From contig JAFLSD010000007.1 of assembly GCA_022511125.1 (NCBI GenBank), positions 62,001 through 126,000 on the forward strand: a stretch of 64,000 nt of DNA, given 5' to 3'. Positions 7,446-16,158 of the stretch are shown piece after piece. The first letter of the stretch is position 1. Each line of letters starts with the position of its first letter. Position numbers and translations under genes: made by a program. Under the pieces are notes generated by a model. It did not search any database. It saw only the letters and a list, made by a program, of their open reading frames with translations, and had not been told where the DNA came from. This DNA comes from Paramuribaculum sp. (GTDB lineage: Bacteria; Bacteroidota; Bacteroidia; Bacteroidales; Muribaculaceae).

Positions 7446-9344
7446 ATGAGGAAATGGCGTGTAGAAGACAGCGCGGAATTGTATAATATCCACGGATGGG
7501 GTCTTAAATATTTTTCAATAAACGATAAAGGTCATGTGAGCGTCACTCCAAAGGAGGGTCATGCTTCGGTAGATCTGAAGGAGGTGATGGACGAATTGCA
7601 AGTGCGCGACATCACGGCGCCTGTCCTTATCCGTTTTCCGGACATACTCGACAACAGAATCGAAAAGATATCCAACTGCTTCCGTCAGGCAGCAGTTGAG
7701 TATGGTTATCAGGCGAAGAATTATATCATTTATCCTATCAAAGTGAATCAAATGCGTCCGGTGGTGGAAGAGATCGTCAGTCACGGACAAAAATTCAATA
7801 TCGGACTGGAGGCCGGCTCGAAACCGGAGCTTCACGCAGTTCTGGCGACCAATATCAACGATAACGCACTGATAATCTGCAACGGTTATAAGGACGAGAA
7901 ATTCGTGGAGCTTGCCCTTCTGGCGCAGAAGATGGGTAGGCGCATCTTTATAGTAGCCGAGAAACTCAATGAATTATCTCTGATAGCGAAAGTGGCCAAA
8001 AGGCTTAAAATAGTGCCAAACGTAGGCATCAGAATCAAACTCACCTCCACGGGATCGGGCAAATGGGAAGAATCCGGTGGCGACCGATCGAAATTCGGTC
8101 TCAATTCGAGCGAACTCCTTGAAGCCCTCGATTTCCTCGAAAAGAACAAAATGAAGGAGTGCCTGCGTCTTATCCATTTCCATATAGGCAGCCAGGTAAC
8201 TAAAATACGTAGGATCAAAAACGCTTTGCGCGAAGCGACTCAGTTCTACGCCCAATTGTCGAAAATAGGCTTTAACGTCGATTTTTTAGACATAGGCGGT
8301 GGACTGGGAGTAGATTACGACGGCACACGAAACGCCACATCGGAAAGTTCGATGAACTATTCTATCCAGGAATACGCCAACGACGCCGTGTCGGCTATCG
8401 TCGATGTATGTAAGAAAAACGGGTTGGCGCAGCCTAATATCATCACCGAGAGCGGCCGTTCGCTGACGGCCCATCATTCGATGCTCATTTTCGAGGTGCT
8501 GGAAACGACCTCTCTTCCTCTATGGAGAGAAAACGAAGAACTCCCTGAAGATGCCCATGAGCTTGTGCGCGAACTTTACGATATATGGGACAGACTCAAC
8601 CAGCCGAGACTTTTCGAGAGCTGGCACGATGCCCTTCAGATACGTGAAGAGGCTCTTGACCTTTTTTCGCTCGGAATGCTCGATCTACGTACGCGTGCTC
8701 AGATAGAGAAACTTTTCTACAGCATAGCGCGCGAAGTGGGTGAAATGGCTGGAGGCATGCGTCATGCTCCTGAAGAAATGAGGAAGATTGCACGCATGAT
8801 TCCCGACAAATATTTCTGCAATTTCTCTCTGTTCCAGTCTCTTCCCGATTCCTGGGCTATCGACCAGGTGTTCCCCATCATGCCGATCTCAAGGTTAGAT
8901 GAGAAGCCGTCCAAGACATGCACGATTCAGGATATTACCTGTGACAGCGACGGCAAAATCAATAATTTCATCATCAACTCGGGTACGACCAATGCGTTGC
9001 CTGTTCATAATGTGCGCGAAGGCGTTCCCTACTACATAGGCGTATTCCTCGTGGGCGCTTATCAGGAGATTCTCGGCGACATGCACAATCTTTTCGGTGA
9101 TACGAACGCTGTACACATATCGGTCTACAAGGACCGTTATGAAATAGATCGAGTGATCGACGGTGAGACGGTGGCGGAAGTTCTCGACTATGTGGAATTC
9201 AATCCGAAACGTCTCGTCCGAAACGTCGAAACGTGGGTTACAGCTTCTATGAAGGCCGGCAAAATCACCCCCGAAGAAGGCAGAGAATTTCTCAGCAACT
9301 ATCGTTCGGGGCTTTATGGCTATACTTATCTTGAGAAGGACTGA
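7446..9344 (+). CDS. speA: Biosynthetic arginine decarboxylase
   Basis: Converts arginine to agmatine, the first step of one polyamine route. At 632 aa it has the length of E. coli SpeA. It is a fold-III PLP enzyme: the PLP lysine lies in YPIKVNQ (Lys99), the glycine-rich phosphate loop is LDIGGGLGVDYDG, and ESGRSLTAHHS follows. The C-terminal barrel contains GVFLVGAYQEILGDMHNLFGD near the second half-site. The protein starts MRKWRVEDSAELYNIHGWG, the normal family start. It is followed after 18 bp by truA and then a peptidase, a likely operon. A -7-like TAAATTTG is at 7389-7396. Confidence 0.95.
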   Translation: MRKWRVEDSAELYNIHGWGLKYFSINDKGHVSVTPKEGHASVDLKEVMDELQVRDITAPVLIRFPDILDNRIEKISNCFRQAAVEYGYQAKNYIIYPIKVNQMRPVVEEIVSHGQKFNIGLEAGSKPELHAVLATNINDNALIICNGYKDEKFVELALLAQKMGRRIFIVAEKLNELSLIAKVAKRLKIVPNVGIRIKLTSTGSGKWEESGGDRSKFGLNSSELLEALDFLEKNKMKECLRLIHFHIGSQVTKIRRIKNALREATQFYAQLSKIGFNVDFLDIGGGLGVDYDGTRNATSESSMNYSIQEYANDAVSAIVDVCKKNGLAQPNIITESGRSLTAHHSMLIFEVLETTSLPLWRENEELPEDAHELVRELYDIWDRLNQPRLFESWHDALQIREEALDLFSLGMLDLRTRAQIEKLFYSIAREVGEMAGGMRHAPEEMRKIARMIPDKYFCNFSLFQSLPDSWAIDQVFPIMPISRLDEKPSKTCTIQDITCDSDGKINNFIINSGTTNALPVHNVREGVPYYIGVFLVGAYQEILGDMHNLFGDTNAVHISVYKDRYEIDRVIDGETVAEVLDYVEFNPKRLVRNVETWVTASMKAGKITPEEGREFLSNYRSGLYGYTYLEKD

Positions 9345-9362
9345 CACAATTTCTGAAGTCGG

Positions 9363-10136
9363 GTGGGTCGGTATTTCATGACTTTATCATATCGCGGTGA
9401 GCCGTTCCATGGCTGGCAGATTCAGCCGGGGGACGTTTCCGTTCAATCCGTTATAGAAGACGCTTTGGGCAAAATCCTTTCGTCTGCAACACCAATTGTA
9501 GGCGCGGGACGAACCGACGCGGGTGTGAACGCACGGATGATGGTGGCTCATTTCGACTCCGAACGCGACCTTGAAGGCGACAATGTTTTTCTCCGGTCGC
9601 TCAACGCGCTTGTCGGAAAGGACATCGCCGTCAGCTCGGTCACGAAGGTGCATAACGGAGCGCATGCCCGCTTTGATGCCGACTCGCGGACTTACCGCTA
9701 TTATGTGACGCTGCGGAAATCCCCCTTCCTCTATCCTCTCAGTTGGCGCGCATCCGGCGGTTTAGATTTCGACAAAATGAATCTCGCTGCCGAAAATCTT
9801 CTTTCAACCGAGGATTTCGCTTCTTTCGCCAAGTTGCATAGCGATGTGAAGACCACCATTTGTCGTGTCGTCAAAGCTCGGTGGGAACGTTGGAACGACG
9901 AAGGAATGTATTTCGAAATAACCGCCGACCGTTTTCTCCGCAATATGGTGAGGGCTGTAGTGGGAACGCTCGTAGATGTGGGACGTGGGAAGATTTCCGT
10001 AGAAAGTTTCTCAGAAATAATTTCATCTAAAAATCGTTCGGCTGCCGGCACTTCGATGCCACCCCAGGCTCTCTTCCTGTGGCAGGTGACATATCCGTAT
10101 TTCGATTCTGAAAATTCAAAATATTTAAATATATGA
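9363..10136 (+). CDS. truA: tRNA pseudouridine(38-40) synthase TruA
   Basis: Makes pseudouridine at positions 38-40 of tRNA anticodon arms. The length is 257 aa; the catalytic aspartate is Asp52 in GAGRTDAGVNA. The N-terminal RYFMTLSYRGEPFHGWQIQP matches the family when translation starts at the GTG at 9363; using the first ATG (9378) would drop the conserved RYF. The C-terminal FLRNMVRAVVGTLVDVGRGK is typical. It sits 18 bp after speA, and its stop overlaps the ATG of the next gene (ATGA). Confidence 0.93.
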   Translation: MGRYFMTLSYRGEPFHGWQIQPGDVSVQSVIEDALGKILSSATPIVGAGRTDAGVNARMMVAHFDSERDLEGDNVFLRSLNALVGKDIAVSSVTKVHNGAHARFDADSRTYRYYVTLRKSPFLYPLSWRASGGLDFDKMNLAAENLLSTEDFASFAKLHSDVKTTICRVVKARWERWNDEGMYFEITADRFLRNMVRAVVGTLVDVGRGKISVESFSEIISSKNRSAAGTSMPPQALFLWQVTYPYFDSENSKYLNI

Positions 10137-11749
10137 AAATTAAAAATTTGCCTTTACTTTCGGCAGCTATCGCCTTTGCCGTTTCCTTTGCGGGTCAGAC
10201 AGCCGCGGCTCAAACAATCGACAATGAGGACGTCCGTCTGAGTTGCACGAGCATTATGGTAGGGAAAAAAGCATCGGCCGACGGTTCGGTTATCACGAGC
10301 CACACTTGCGACGGAAACTATCGCAACTGGATGGACATCGTGAAAGGTCACGATTACGGTCATGACACGACGGCCATTGTAGTAAAAGGCCGTATGCATA
10401 CCGATCATTCCACCGGAGAGAGGGGAATGAAGACAGTAGGAGAAGTGCCTGTGGGCGGAAAGACATATTCATTTCTCAATACTGCTTATCCGTGCTTGAA
10501 CGAACGGCAGCTCGGCATAGGCGAAACCACCATCGGCGGCCGGAAGGAGCTTGAGAACAAGAAAGGAATGTTTCTGATCGAAGAACTCGAGAGGCTTGCT
10601 TTGCAACACTGTGTCACCGCACGCGAAGCCATCCGATTTATGGGGAATCTTGCGGAAACCTACGGCTATGGCGACAGTGGTGAATGTCTTACGGTAGCCG
10701 ACCCTAAGGAAGTATGGCAATTCGAAATATTCGGAGCGGGTCCCGATACTCTTGGAGCTGTATGGGCTGCCGTACGTATTCCCGACGACCATGTGGGAGT
10801 TTCGGCCAATATATCACGAATTTCCGAGCTTGACCTCTCCCGTCCTGATTGGTATATGGCCTCCGACAACGTAAAGGATGTAGCCCGTAAGATGGGTTTC
10901 TGGGACGGCCAGGAACCTTTCAAATTCTGGAAAGCTTATTCGGGAACTAATTATTTCAACGAGCCCAAGGCCTATAGCGTCCGCGAACTTTTCATTTTAA
11001 ATAAAATAGCTCCTTCACTCGGTCTGCACGATGGCCTGGAGGAACTTCCTTTGAGCGTCAAGCCCGAGAATCGTCTGTCGGTCGAAGATGTCATTGAACT
11101 TTTGGCTGAAACCTACGAAGGGACAGATTTGGATATGACCCGCAATCTGAAAATCCGTGTGAAAGGCAAGGACGGACAGATGGAGACCGTAACCAGCCCG
11201 GTTGCTAATCCATGGATGTCGGGCGATATGATTAAACTACTCAACGCTATTAAAGACTCCACGGTCGTCAATGTCCGCAACGTAAGTGTGCCGCAGTGCG
11301 CATACTCAACTGTAATTCAGCTCCGCGACTGGTTGCCCGACGATGTTGGAGGAGTGGCATGGATTTCTCTCGACAATCCCGGTCAAAGTCCGCGTATTCC
11401 CGTTTTTGCCGGGGTGACGGATCTCCCCGATAGCTGGAAAATCGACGGACAGCTGCGCTATGACGAGAATGCTGCCGTCTGGAATTTCCGACGTGCCAAC
11501 AAGCTTGCCACCGTCAGATGGGGACAGACAAAAGATGAAATGACCGCTGCCCGACGTCGCTTCATCGAAAAAGGCAACCGTGAAATGCCCTTTGTCACAG
11601 ATCAATATTCAAAAATCCTTAAAGAAGAAGGAAGTGACAAGGCGAGGCAATATCTCACAGACTACACTGCCGATTTTGCCGGAGCCGCTTCCGAAAAATG
11701 GCGTGAACTCGGCAATCGCTATTGGTCTCGCTTCGCCCGTGGTTTCTGA
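10133..11749 (+). CDS. C69 family dipeptidase (PepD-like)
   Basis: N-terminal-nucleophile peptidase of 538 aa. A hydrophobic leader (residues 1-26) and short propeptide precede the likely nucleophile Cys38 in LSCTSIMVGKKASADGS, the typical start of C69/U34 proteins, where the cysteine becomes the new N-terminus. Other conserved pieces are SHTCDGN, ERQLGIGETTIGGR and the internal ANISRI. A role in degrading dipeptides or small peptides in the envelope or periplasm is inferred. It overlaps truA by 4 nt and is followed by a strong terminator. Confidence 0.87.
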   Translation: MKIKNLPLLSAAIAFAVSFAGQTAAAQTIDNEDVRLSCTSIMVGKKASADGSVITSHTCDGNYRNWMDIVKGHDYGHDTTAIVVKGRMHTDHSTGERGMKTVGEVPVGGKTYSFLNTAYPCLNERQLGIGETTIGGRKELENKKGMFLIEELERLALQHCVTAREAIRFMGNLAETYGYGDSGECLTVADPKEVWQFEIFGAGPDTLGAVWAAVRIPDDHVGVSANISRISELDLSRPDWYMASDNVKDVARKMGFWDGQEPFKFWKAYSGTNYFNEPKAYSVRELFILNKIAPSLGLHDGLEELPLSVKPENRLSVEDVIELLAETYEGTDLDMTRNLKIRVKGKDGQMETVTSPVANPWMSGDMIKLLNAIKDSTVVNVRNVSVPQCAYSTVIQLRDWLPDDVGGVAWISLDNPGQSPRIPVFAGVTDLPDSWKIDGQLRYDENAAVWNFRRANKLATVRWGQTKDEMTAARRRFIEKGNREMPFVTDQYSKILKEEGSDKARQYLTDYTADFAGAASEKWRELGNRYWSRFARGF

Positions 11750-11762
11750 TATTATCACATAG

Positions 11763-11805
11763 AAAGGCCGCACGTCTGTTTAACGTACGGCCTTTGATAT
11801 TTTTT
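11763..11805 (+). terminator. Terminator after the C69 peptidase gene
   Basis: Arms AAAGGCCG (11763-11770) and CGGCCTTT (11788-11795), extended inside by ACGT/ACGT, are followed by GATATTTTTTG on the plus strand. It ends the speA-truA-peptidase unit and may also serve the convergent DUF4293 gene. Confidence 0.85.
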
Positions 11806-11823
11806 GTCGTTCAAACTGATAGC

Positions 11824-12273
11824 TTAACGAAGTCTGTTTGAAGCGCGGAGTTTTCGCTGGTCGGAAGAGATAGAAACGAAAGCTGCTATTTCGGCTATTG
11901 CCGCACCTATCAGGAAGAAGCCGCCTCCACCCCATTCGGTTGAAATTTTCACTGCCGGATTTGTGTCATACATTCCTGCGGAGAGAATATAGATGACTAC
12001 ACCGACGCATGCTAAAGACAGCAGGCAGCTGATGCCTGTGAATATTTTCTGAGCATTCAGATTTGAGAACGAAAGAAATGCTATCACCAAGGTCAGCAAA
12101 CAGATGGCGGTGGGAATTACAAGGCCTGTGAAGTTCAATGCTTTCAGAGCTTCGAAGGTCGACTGATTTGTTTCGATGTCAACCGGTTTTACATAACCGA
12201 AAGGCATGAATAAAAATGCAATCATCAAGCCTAAGGCTATCAGAATGTAAAGTGTTTGTGCTCTCTGTATCAT
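11824..12273 (-). CDS. DUF4293 family membrane protein
   Basis: Small integral membrane protein of 149 aa with four predicted membrane segments (about 6-26, 48-69, 76-98 and 112-132). The start MIQRAQTLYILIALGLMIAF is characteristic of DUF4293, a family widespread in Bacteroidota and without known function. The C-terminal tail SSDQRKLRASNRLR is basic and probably cytoplasmic. The gene lies downstream of surE on the same strand with an 87-bp gap that shows no terminator. Confidence 0.85.
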   Translation of the reverse strand: MIQRAQTLYILIALGLMIAFLFMPFGYVKPVDIETNQSTFEALKALNFTGLVIPTAICLLTLVIAFLSFSNLNAQKIFTGISCLLSLACVGVVIYILSAGMYDTNPAVKISTEWGGGGFFLIGAAIAEIAAFVSISSDQRKLRASNRLR

Positions 12274-12360
12274 AATCGTTATGTTTTAAGTTGTTGTTTT
12301 ATTCATAAACAACCGAAGAGGTAATAAAGATTTTGAAGTTGCTCATTTTTTTTGAAAAAA

Positions 12361-13134
12361 TCATAGGTCGGCGCTCATATCCGTTCTGACGCGTACAGCC
12401 GTAGCCCATTCGCGTTCCAACCAGTAATTGTCGGTTTCGGGATCGTCCGGATCAAGATCGATAAATCTGCCCGTCATGAAATAAAACGGTCTGCCGTTCG
12501 GATCGCGATATTCGGCATATTCGTCGGTCCAATAGCCCTGAGAAGCACGGCAATATTTTAGTCCTTGAGGTTTACAGTGAGCCGGGATATTGACATTCAG
12601 ACATATACCTGAAGGAAGCCCGTTTCTAAGCATATCCTCAGTCACTTCCCGGATGATAGGTCCGCATTCGCTGAAATCTGCCGACCAAGACGTGTGGAGG
12701 AGCGAAAAACCTGCACTCGGAATGCCTAAGAAACATCCTTCGATGACTGCACCCATGGTACCCGAATAAATCACCGAAGTGCCGGAATTCGAACCGTGAT
12801 TGACTCCGGCCAGTAAAAGATCGGGCTTTCGGGGGACTACTGCATACATCCCTAACTTCACGCAGTCGACCGGTGTGCCGTTAATGCAATAGATCCGACA
12901 GCCTTCCGATTCCTCCTCCAATCTTATCCGGAGAGCTGTGTTAACCGTAATTGCAGAAGATTGCCCCGATCTCGGACCGTCGGGAGCAAGAACTATTATA
13001 TCACCTAAATCTTTCACCGTGTCAAGCAGATAATGCAATCCCGGCGCATGTATGCCGTCGTCGTTTGTCAGAACTATCAATGGACGCGCTCCCTCTTGTG
13101 GCTGTTTAACGTATTCTTCGGTTTTTTCTTCCAT
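12361..13134 (-). CDS. surE: 5'/3'-nucleotidase SurE
   Basis: Metal-dependent nucleoside monophosphate phosphatase of 257 aa. The metal site is formed by Asp25-Asp26 in LIVLTNDDGIHAPGL and by the asparagine of GVNHGSNSGTSVIYSGTMGAVIE. The C-terminal DLDPDDPETDNYWLEREWATAV carries the usual end pattern. The extra 18 residues at the N-terminus before LIVLTNDD are not conserved in most SurE, so the true start is uncertain, but no other ATG precedes the core. It is divergent from the NfnA-type gene. Confidence 0.93.
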   Translation of the reverse strand: MEEKTEEYVKQPQEGARPLIVLTNDDGIHAPGLHYLLDTVKDLGDIIVLAPDGPRSGQSSAITVNTALRIRLEEESEGCRIYCINGTPVDCVKLGMYAVVPRKPDLLLAGVNHGSNSGTSVIYSGTMGAVIEGCFLGIPSAGFSLLHTSWSADFSECGPIIREVTEDMLRNGLPSGICLNVNIPAHCKPQGLKYCRASQGYWTDEYAEYRDPNGRPFYFMTGRFIDLDPDDPETDNYWLEREWATAVRVRTDMSADL

Positions 13135-13196
13135 GCTTAATTTGGTATTATGATAGAATTAAACGCAAATTTAGCCAAAAATCCGTTTAATTTGTA

Positions 13197-13204
13197 TAAC
13201 TTTG
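13197..13204 (+). promoter_or_regulatory. -7 box upstream of the NfnA/NfnB-type genes
   Basis: TAACTTTG fits TAnnTTTG and would start transcription near 13210, giving a leader of about 95 nt before ATG 13304. No good -33 TTTG is seen. Confidence 0.4.
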
Positions 13205-13303
13205 TCAGCTATAAGAAGTAAATTAAACTCGCCGCAATTCATTGTCGGTTTCATAAGTAACTGAAAACAATTCATTAGAAAACTACAAACAGTTTTTAGA
13301 TCG

Positions 13304-14086
13304 ATGTTTAAAATTGTAGAAAAAGAGCATTTTTCGGAAAACGTTGTAAAAATGATCGTCGAAGCGCCCATGATAGCCAGGTCACGGCGACCCGGTCATT
13401 TCGTTATAGTCCGCACGGGGGAGGGAGGTGAAAGAATCCCTCTGACTATTGCCGACGCCGATATTTCAAAAGGGACTATCACTCTCGTCATTCAGGCAGT
13501 AGGAGAATCCACGCGGAAAATTTGCGCCCTTGAAACCGGCGATTCGTTCACGGATGTTGTAGGACCGCTCGGTAAGGCTACCCATATCGAGAAAGTGGGC
13601 ACTGTGGTATGTTGTGGCGGCGGAGTGGGTGTAGCACCCTTGCTTCCGATTATCAAAGCAATGAAACAGGCCGGAAATCGAGTCGTTTCGGTTTTGGCGG
13701 CAAGAACGAAAGATCTCATCATTCTCGAAGATCAGGTGAAGGAGTGGAGCGACGAGCTCGTCATTATGACCGACGACGGTTCTTACGGACGGAAAGGTCT
13801 TGTCACCAATGGAGTCGAAAGTGTGATCAAAAGCGAAAAAGTGGATCTTGTCGTAACTATCGGCCCGGCGATAATGATGAAGTTCGTATCGCTTCTTACA
13901 GCCGATTATAAAATTCCGACTATGTGCTCGCTTAACACCATAATGGTGGACGGAACCGGTATGTGCGGAGCTTGTCGTGTGACGGTCGACGGACATACTA
14001 AATTCGTCTGTGTCGATGGACCCGAATTTGATGCCCATAAGGTCAATTTCGATGAAATGATGATGAGATTGAGAAGTTACAACTGA
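13304..14086 (+). CDS. Sulfide dehydrogenase / NfnA-type FAD and [2Fe-2S] reductase subunit
   Basis: Small subunit of a ferredoxin:NADP(H) oxidoreductase, 260 aa. The N-terminal half is a ferredoxin-reductase-type FAD domain (PGHFVIVRTGEGGERIPLTI). The middle is an NAD(P)-binding domain (VVCCGGGVGVAPLLPI at about 103-118). The C-terminal part has a [2Fe-2S] site in DGTGMCGACR and the later FVCVDGPEFD; in NfnA one aspartate and three cysteines hold the cluster. The partner subunit follows after 15 bp. In anaerobes such pairs act in electron bifurcation (Nfn) or supply electrons to glutamate synthase-like reactions; sequence alone does not decide. Confidence 0.87.
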   Translation: MFKIVEKEHFSENVVKMIVEAPMIARSRRPGHFVIVRTGEGGERIPLTIADADISKGTITLVIQAVGESTRKICALETGDSFTDVVGPLGKATHIEKVGTVVCCGGGVGVAPLLPIIKAMKQAGNRVVSVLAARTKDLIILEDQVKEWSDELVIMTDDGSYGRKGLVTNGVESVIKSEKVDLVVTIGPAIMMKFVSLLTADYKIPTMCSLNTIMVDGTGMCGACRVTVDGHTKFVCVDGPEFDAHKVNFDEMMMRLRSYN

Positions 14087-14101
14087 TAAATTGTCACTGA
14101 A

Positions 14102-15571
14102 ATGAATTCTACCGATAACGACATGTCAACTCGCGATGCGAAATGGAGAGAAGAGCTACGCAACGCCATCACCGCAAAAGAGCGTACCGCTATCCCCAGA
14201 GTCAAAATGCCCGAGCTTGATCCTCAATATAGAGTTACTTGCAACGAAGAAGTGAATCAGGGTATTTCTCTCGAGCAGGCAGTCCTTGAGGCGACTCGAT
14301 GTATGGACTGTCCAGATCCGCAATGTGTTAAAGGATGCCCTGTCAATATAGATATTCCCGGTTTCATTAAAAACATCCAGCGATGCGAATTTGAAGAAGC
14401 TGCACGCGTACTCAAGGCTACAAGCGCGCTTCCGGCTGTTTGCGGTCGTGTATGTCCGCAGGAGAAACAGTGCGAGAGTAAATGCATATATCTCAAAATG
14501 AAGAAGCAGCCCGTTGCTATAGGATATCTCGAACGTTTTGCGGCCGACCGCGCCAGGGATAAAGCGCCGGTTCCCCGTACTGTTGCTAAAAACGGCATTA
14601 AAGTAGCTGTCGCAGGATCCGGTCCGGCAGGACTCTCTTTTGCAGGCGATATGGCTCAACGTGGATATGATGTGACGGTGTTTGAAGCTCTTCATCAGAT
14701 AGGAGGAGTGCTGAAATACGGCATCCCTGAGTTCCGTTTACCCAATGTTGTGGTCGACGACGAGATAAAAGCGCTTGAGAATCTGGGCGTTAAATTCATA
14801 AAAGACTGTATTGTAGGTAAAACGATAACTCGTGAAGAACTTGTCGCTCAGGGTTTCAAGGGAATTTTTGTAGCCTCGGGAGCGGGACTTCCACGCTTTA
14901 TGGGGATTCCCGGCGAAAATCTGATAGGAGTGATGTCGAGCAATGAATATCTTACGCGAGTCAACCTTATGGGAGCAGGACTACCCGGACACGATACGCC
15001 GGTGATACGCGGAAAGGTAGCGGCGATTATCGGAGGTGGTAATACCGCCATGGACTCTGTCCGAACCGCAAGGAGAATGGGAGCGGAACGTGCTATTGTA
15101 GTCTATCGTCGTAGTGAAGCTGAAATGCCGGCTCGTATTGAAGAAGTGAAACATGCCAAAGAGGAAGGAGTTGAATTCATGACCCTTCACAACCCCATAG
15201 AGTACATAGGCGATGAAAAAGGCCGCGTCTGTGCAATGAGAGTGCAGAAAATGGAACTCGGAGAACCTGACGGCTCGGGACGACGTTCGCCTGTGCCCGT
15301 CGAAGGTGCTGTCGATCAGATTCCTGTCGATATGGTGATTGTCAGCGTCGGAGTTTCTCCTAATCCTCTTATCCCCGAATCAATTCCTCAACTTCAGGTC
15401 TCTCGCAGGGGAACGATTGAAGTGAATGAGCAAAACATGGAATCATCGGTTGACGGTTTATATGCGGGAGGAGACATAGTTCGAGGAGGAGCTACCGTCA
15501 TTCTTGCGATGGGCGACGGCAGAAAAGCTGCCGCAGGGATGGCAGAAAAGCTTGAAAATCTTAACAAATAA
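14102..15571 (+). CDS. gltA: NADPH-dependent glutamate synthase small subunit / NfnB-type flavoprotein
   Basis: Large subunit of the pair, 489 aa. The N-terminus (about 55-140) has two cysteine sets for [4Fe-4S] clusters: CMDCPDPQCVKGCP and CGRVCPQEKQCESKC. A FAD-binding Rossmann motif VAVAGSGPAGLSFAG is at about 168, and a second nucleotide motif AAIIGGGNTAMDSVRTARR at about 308 for NADPH. Many annotations call this family gltA (homotetrameric glutamate synthase). Beside an NfnA-type subunit and with no large glutamate synthase gene here, a reduced-ferredoxin:NADP oxidoreductase is the better guess. The symbol is the conventional one only. Confidence 0.88.
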   Translation: MNSTDNDMSTRDAKWREELRNAITAKERTAIPRVKMPELDPQYRVTCNEEVNQGISLEQAVLEATRCMDCPDPQCVKGCPVNIDIPGFIKNIQRCEFEEAARVLKATSALPAVCGRVCPQEKQCESKCIYLKMKKQPVAIGYLERFAADRARDKAPVPRTVAKNGIKVAVAGSGPAGLSFAGDMAQRGYDVTVFEALHQIGGVLKYGIPEFRLPNVVVDDEIKALENLGVKFIKDCIVGKTITREELVAQGFKGIFVASGAGLPRFMGIPGENLIGVMSSNEYLTRVNLMGAGLPGHDTPVIRGKVAAIIGGGNTAMDSVRTARRMGAERAIVVYRRSEAEMPARIEEVKHAKEEGVEFMTLHNPIEYIGDEKGRVCAMRVQKMELGEPDGSGRRSPVPVEGAVDQIPVDMVIVSVGVSPNPLIPESIPQLQVSRRGTIEVNEQNMESSVDGLYAGGDIVRGGATVILAMGDGRKAAAGMAEKLENLNK

Positions 15572-15595
15572 TTAATCCATAAAATCAAATCAATT

Positions 15596-15784
15596 ATGAA
15601 AAAACTATTTTTGACTTTTGCCGTTGCTTTTGTAGCATGTATGGCCGTGTCTTGCACAAGCTCAGAGAAACAAGCCGCAGCTGAGGCTGATGAGGTTATA
15701 GAACAACAAGAAGATTCAGTGCCCCAGCAGGCTGACGAAGCTCAGACTAATGTGGACGACACCGAAGCCCTGTCATCCAACTGA
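15596..15784 (+). CDS. Small acidic lipoprotein
   Basis: 62 aa. MKKLFLTFAVAFVACMAVSC is a lipoprotein signal with acylated Cys20. The remaining 42 residues are nearly all Glu, Asp, Gln, Ala and Ser with no aromatic residue, so the mature part is probably disordered on the membrane surface. It starts 24 bp after the NfnB-type gene and is probably co-transcribed. The family is not recognised and the function is unknown; similar tiny lipoproteins are common in Bacteroidales. Confidence 0.75.
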   Translation: MKKLFLTFAVAFVACMAVSCTSSEKQAAAEADEVIEQQEDSVPQQADEAQTNVDDTEALSSN

Positions 15785-15816
15785 TTTAGTTGATTGCTTA
15801 TCATAGACTACTGATT

Positions 15817-15843
15817 GAGGTCGACTTCATTGAAGCCGGCCTC
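15817..15843. terminator. Hairpin after the small lipoprotein gene
   Basis: GAGGTCGACTTC pairs with GAAGCCGGCCTC around a 3-nt loop (12-nt arms with one G-T pair and one mismatch). A weak ATTTTG follows on the plus strand. It may end the nfn-lipoprotein transcript. From here to the repeat at 15957 no further feature is visible. Confidence 0.45.
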
Positions 15844-15956
15844 ATCTGCATTTTGTTCGATGGGTTTTGTTTGTCAATATGTCAATGTTCGCTATTGAAC
15901 GGACGATTATAAGACCCGGGTAAAATGTAGGACTTATGGTATCTCTGTTCAACCAA

Positions 15957-16026
15957 TGCAAAATTACATCACGTTTCGACCGGTAATCTGCGAATTTGGC
16001 CTATACTCTAAAAGTTGCCCACCCTT
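15957..16026 (+). repeat. Dispersed repeat, copy A (70 bp)
   Basis: Identical to copy B (40073-40142) except for two bases near the CTATAC junction, so two 70-bp intergenic stretches 24 kb apart are about 97% identical. It starts TGCAAAATTA and ends AAAAGTTGCCCACCCTT. The reverse strand reads GCAGAT-N19-TAATTTTGCA, as in the other copies. Here that promoter-like edge faces the end of the small lipoprotein gene, with no minus-strand gene downstream. Confidence 0.85.
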
Positions 16027-16095
16027 CTCCTCTGTCTGCCAAAAGTTTAGGTATAATAGATAAGTGCAGATTTAAGCTTATTTAACTATAGAGAC

Positions 16096-16134
16096 AAAAA
16101 AAAGAGTGTGCAACATCGTCATGCCGCACACTCT
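16096..16134 (-). terminator. Terminator of the lysS-gpsA-pgi unit
   Basis: Nine perfect pairs (AGAGTGTGC 16103-16111 with GCACACTCT 16126-16134) are followed on the minus strand by a run of eight T. It lies 25 bp after the pgi stop. Confidence 0.9.
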
Positions 16135-16158
16135 CGGTTACTTTATTTCTGGAAATGG

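Noticed and set aside
13466-14038. 190-codon minus-strand frame opposite the NfnA-type gene
   Set aside because: Antisense to a complete conserved protein; His/Ser-rich chance frame.
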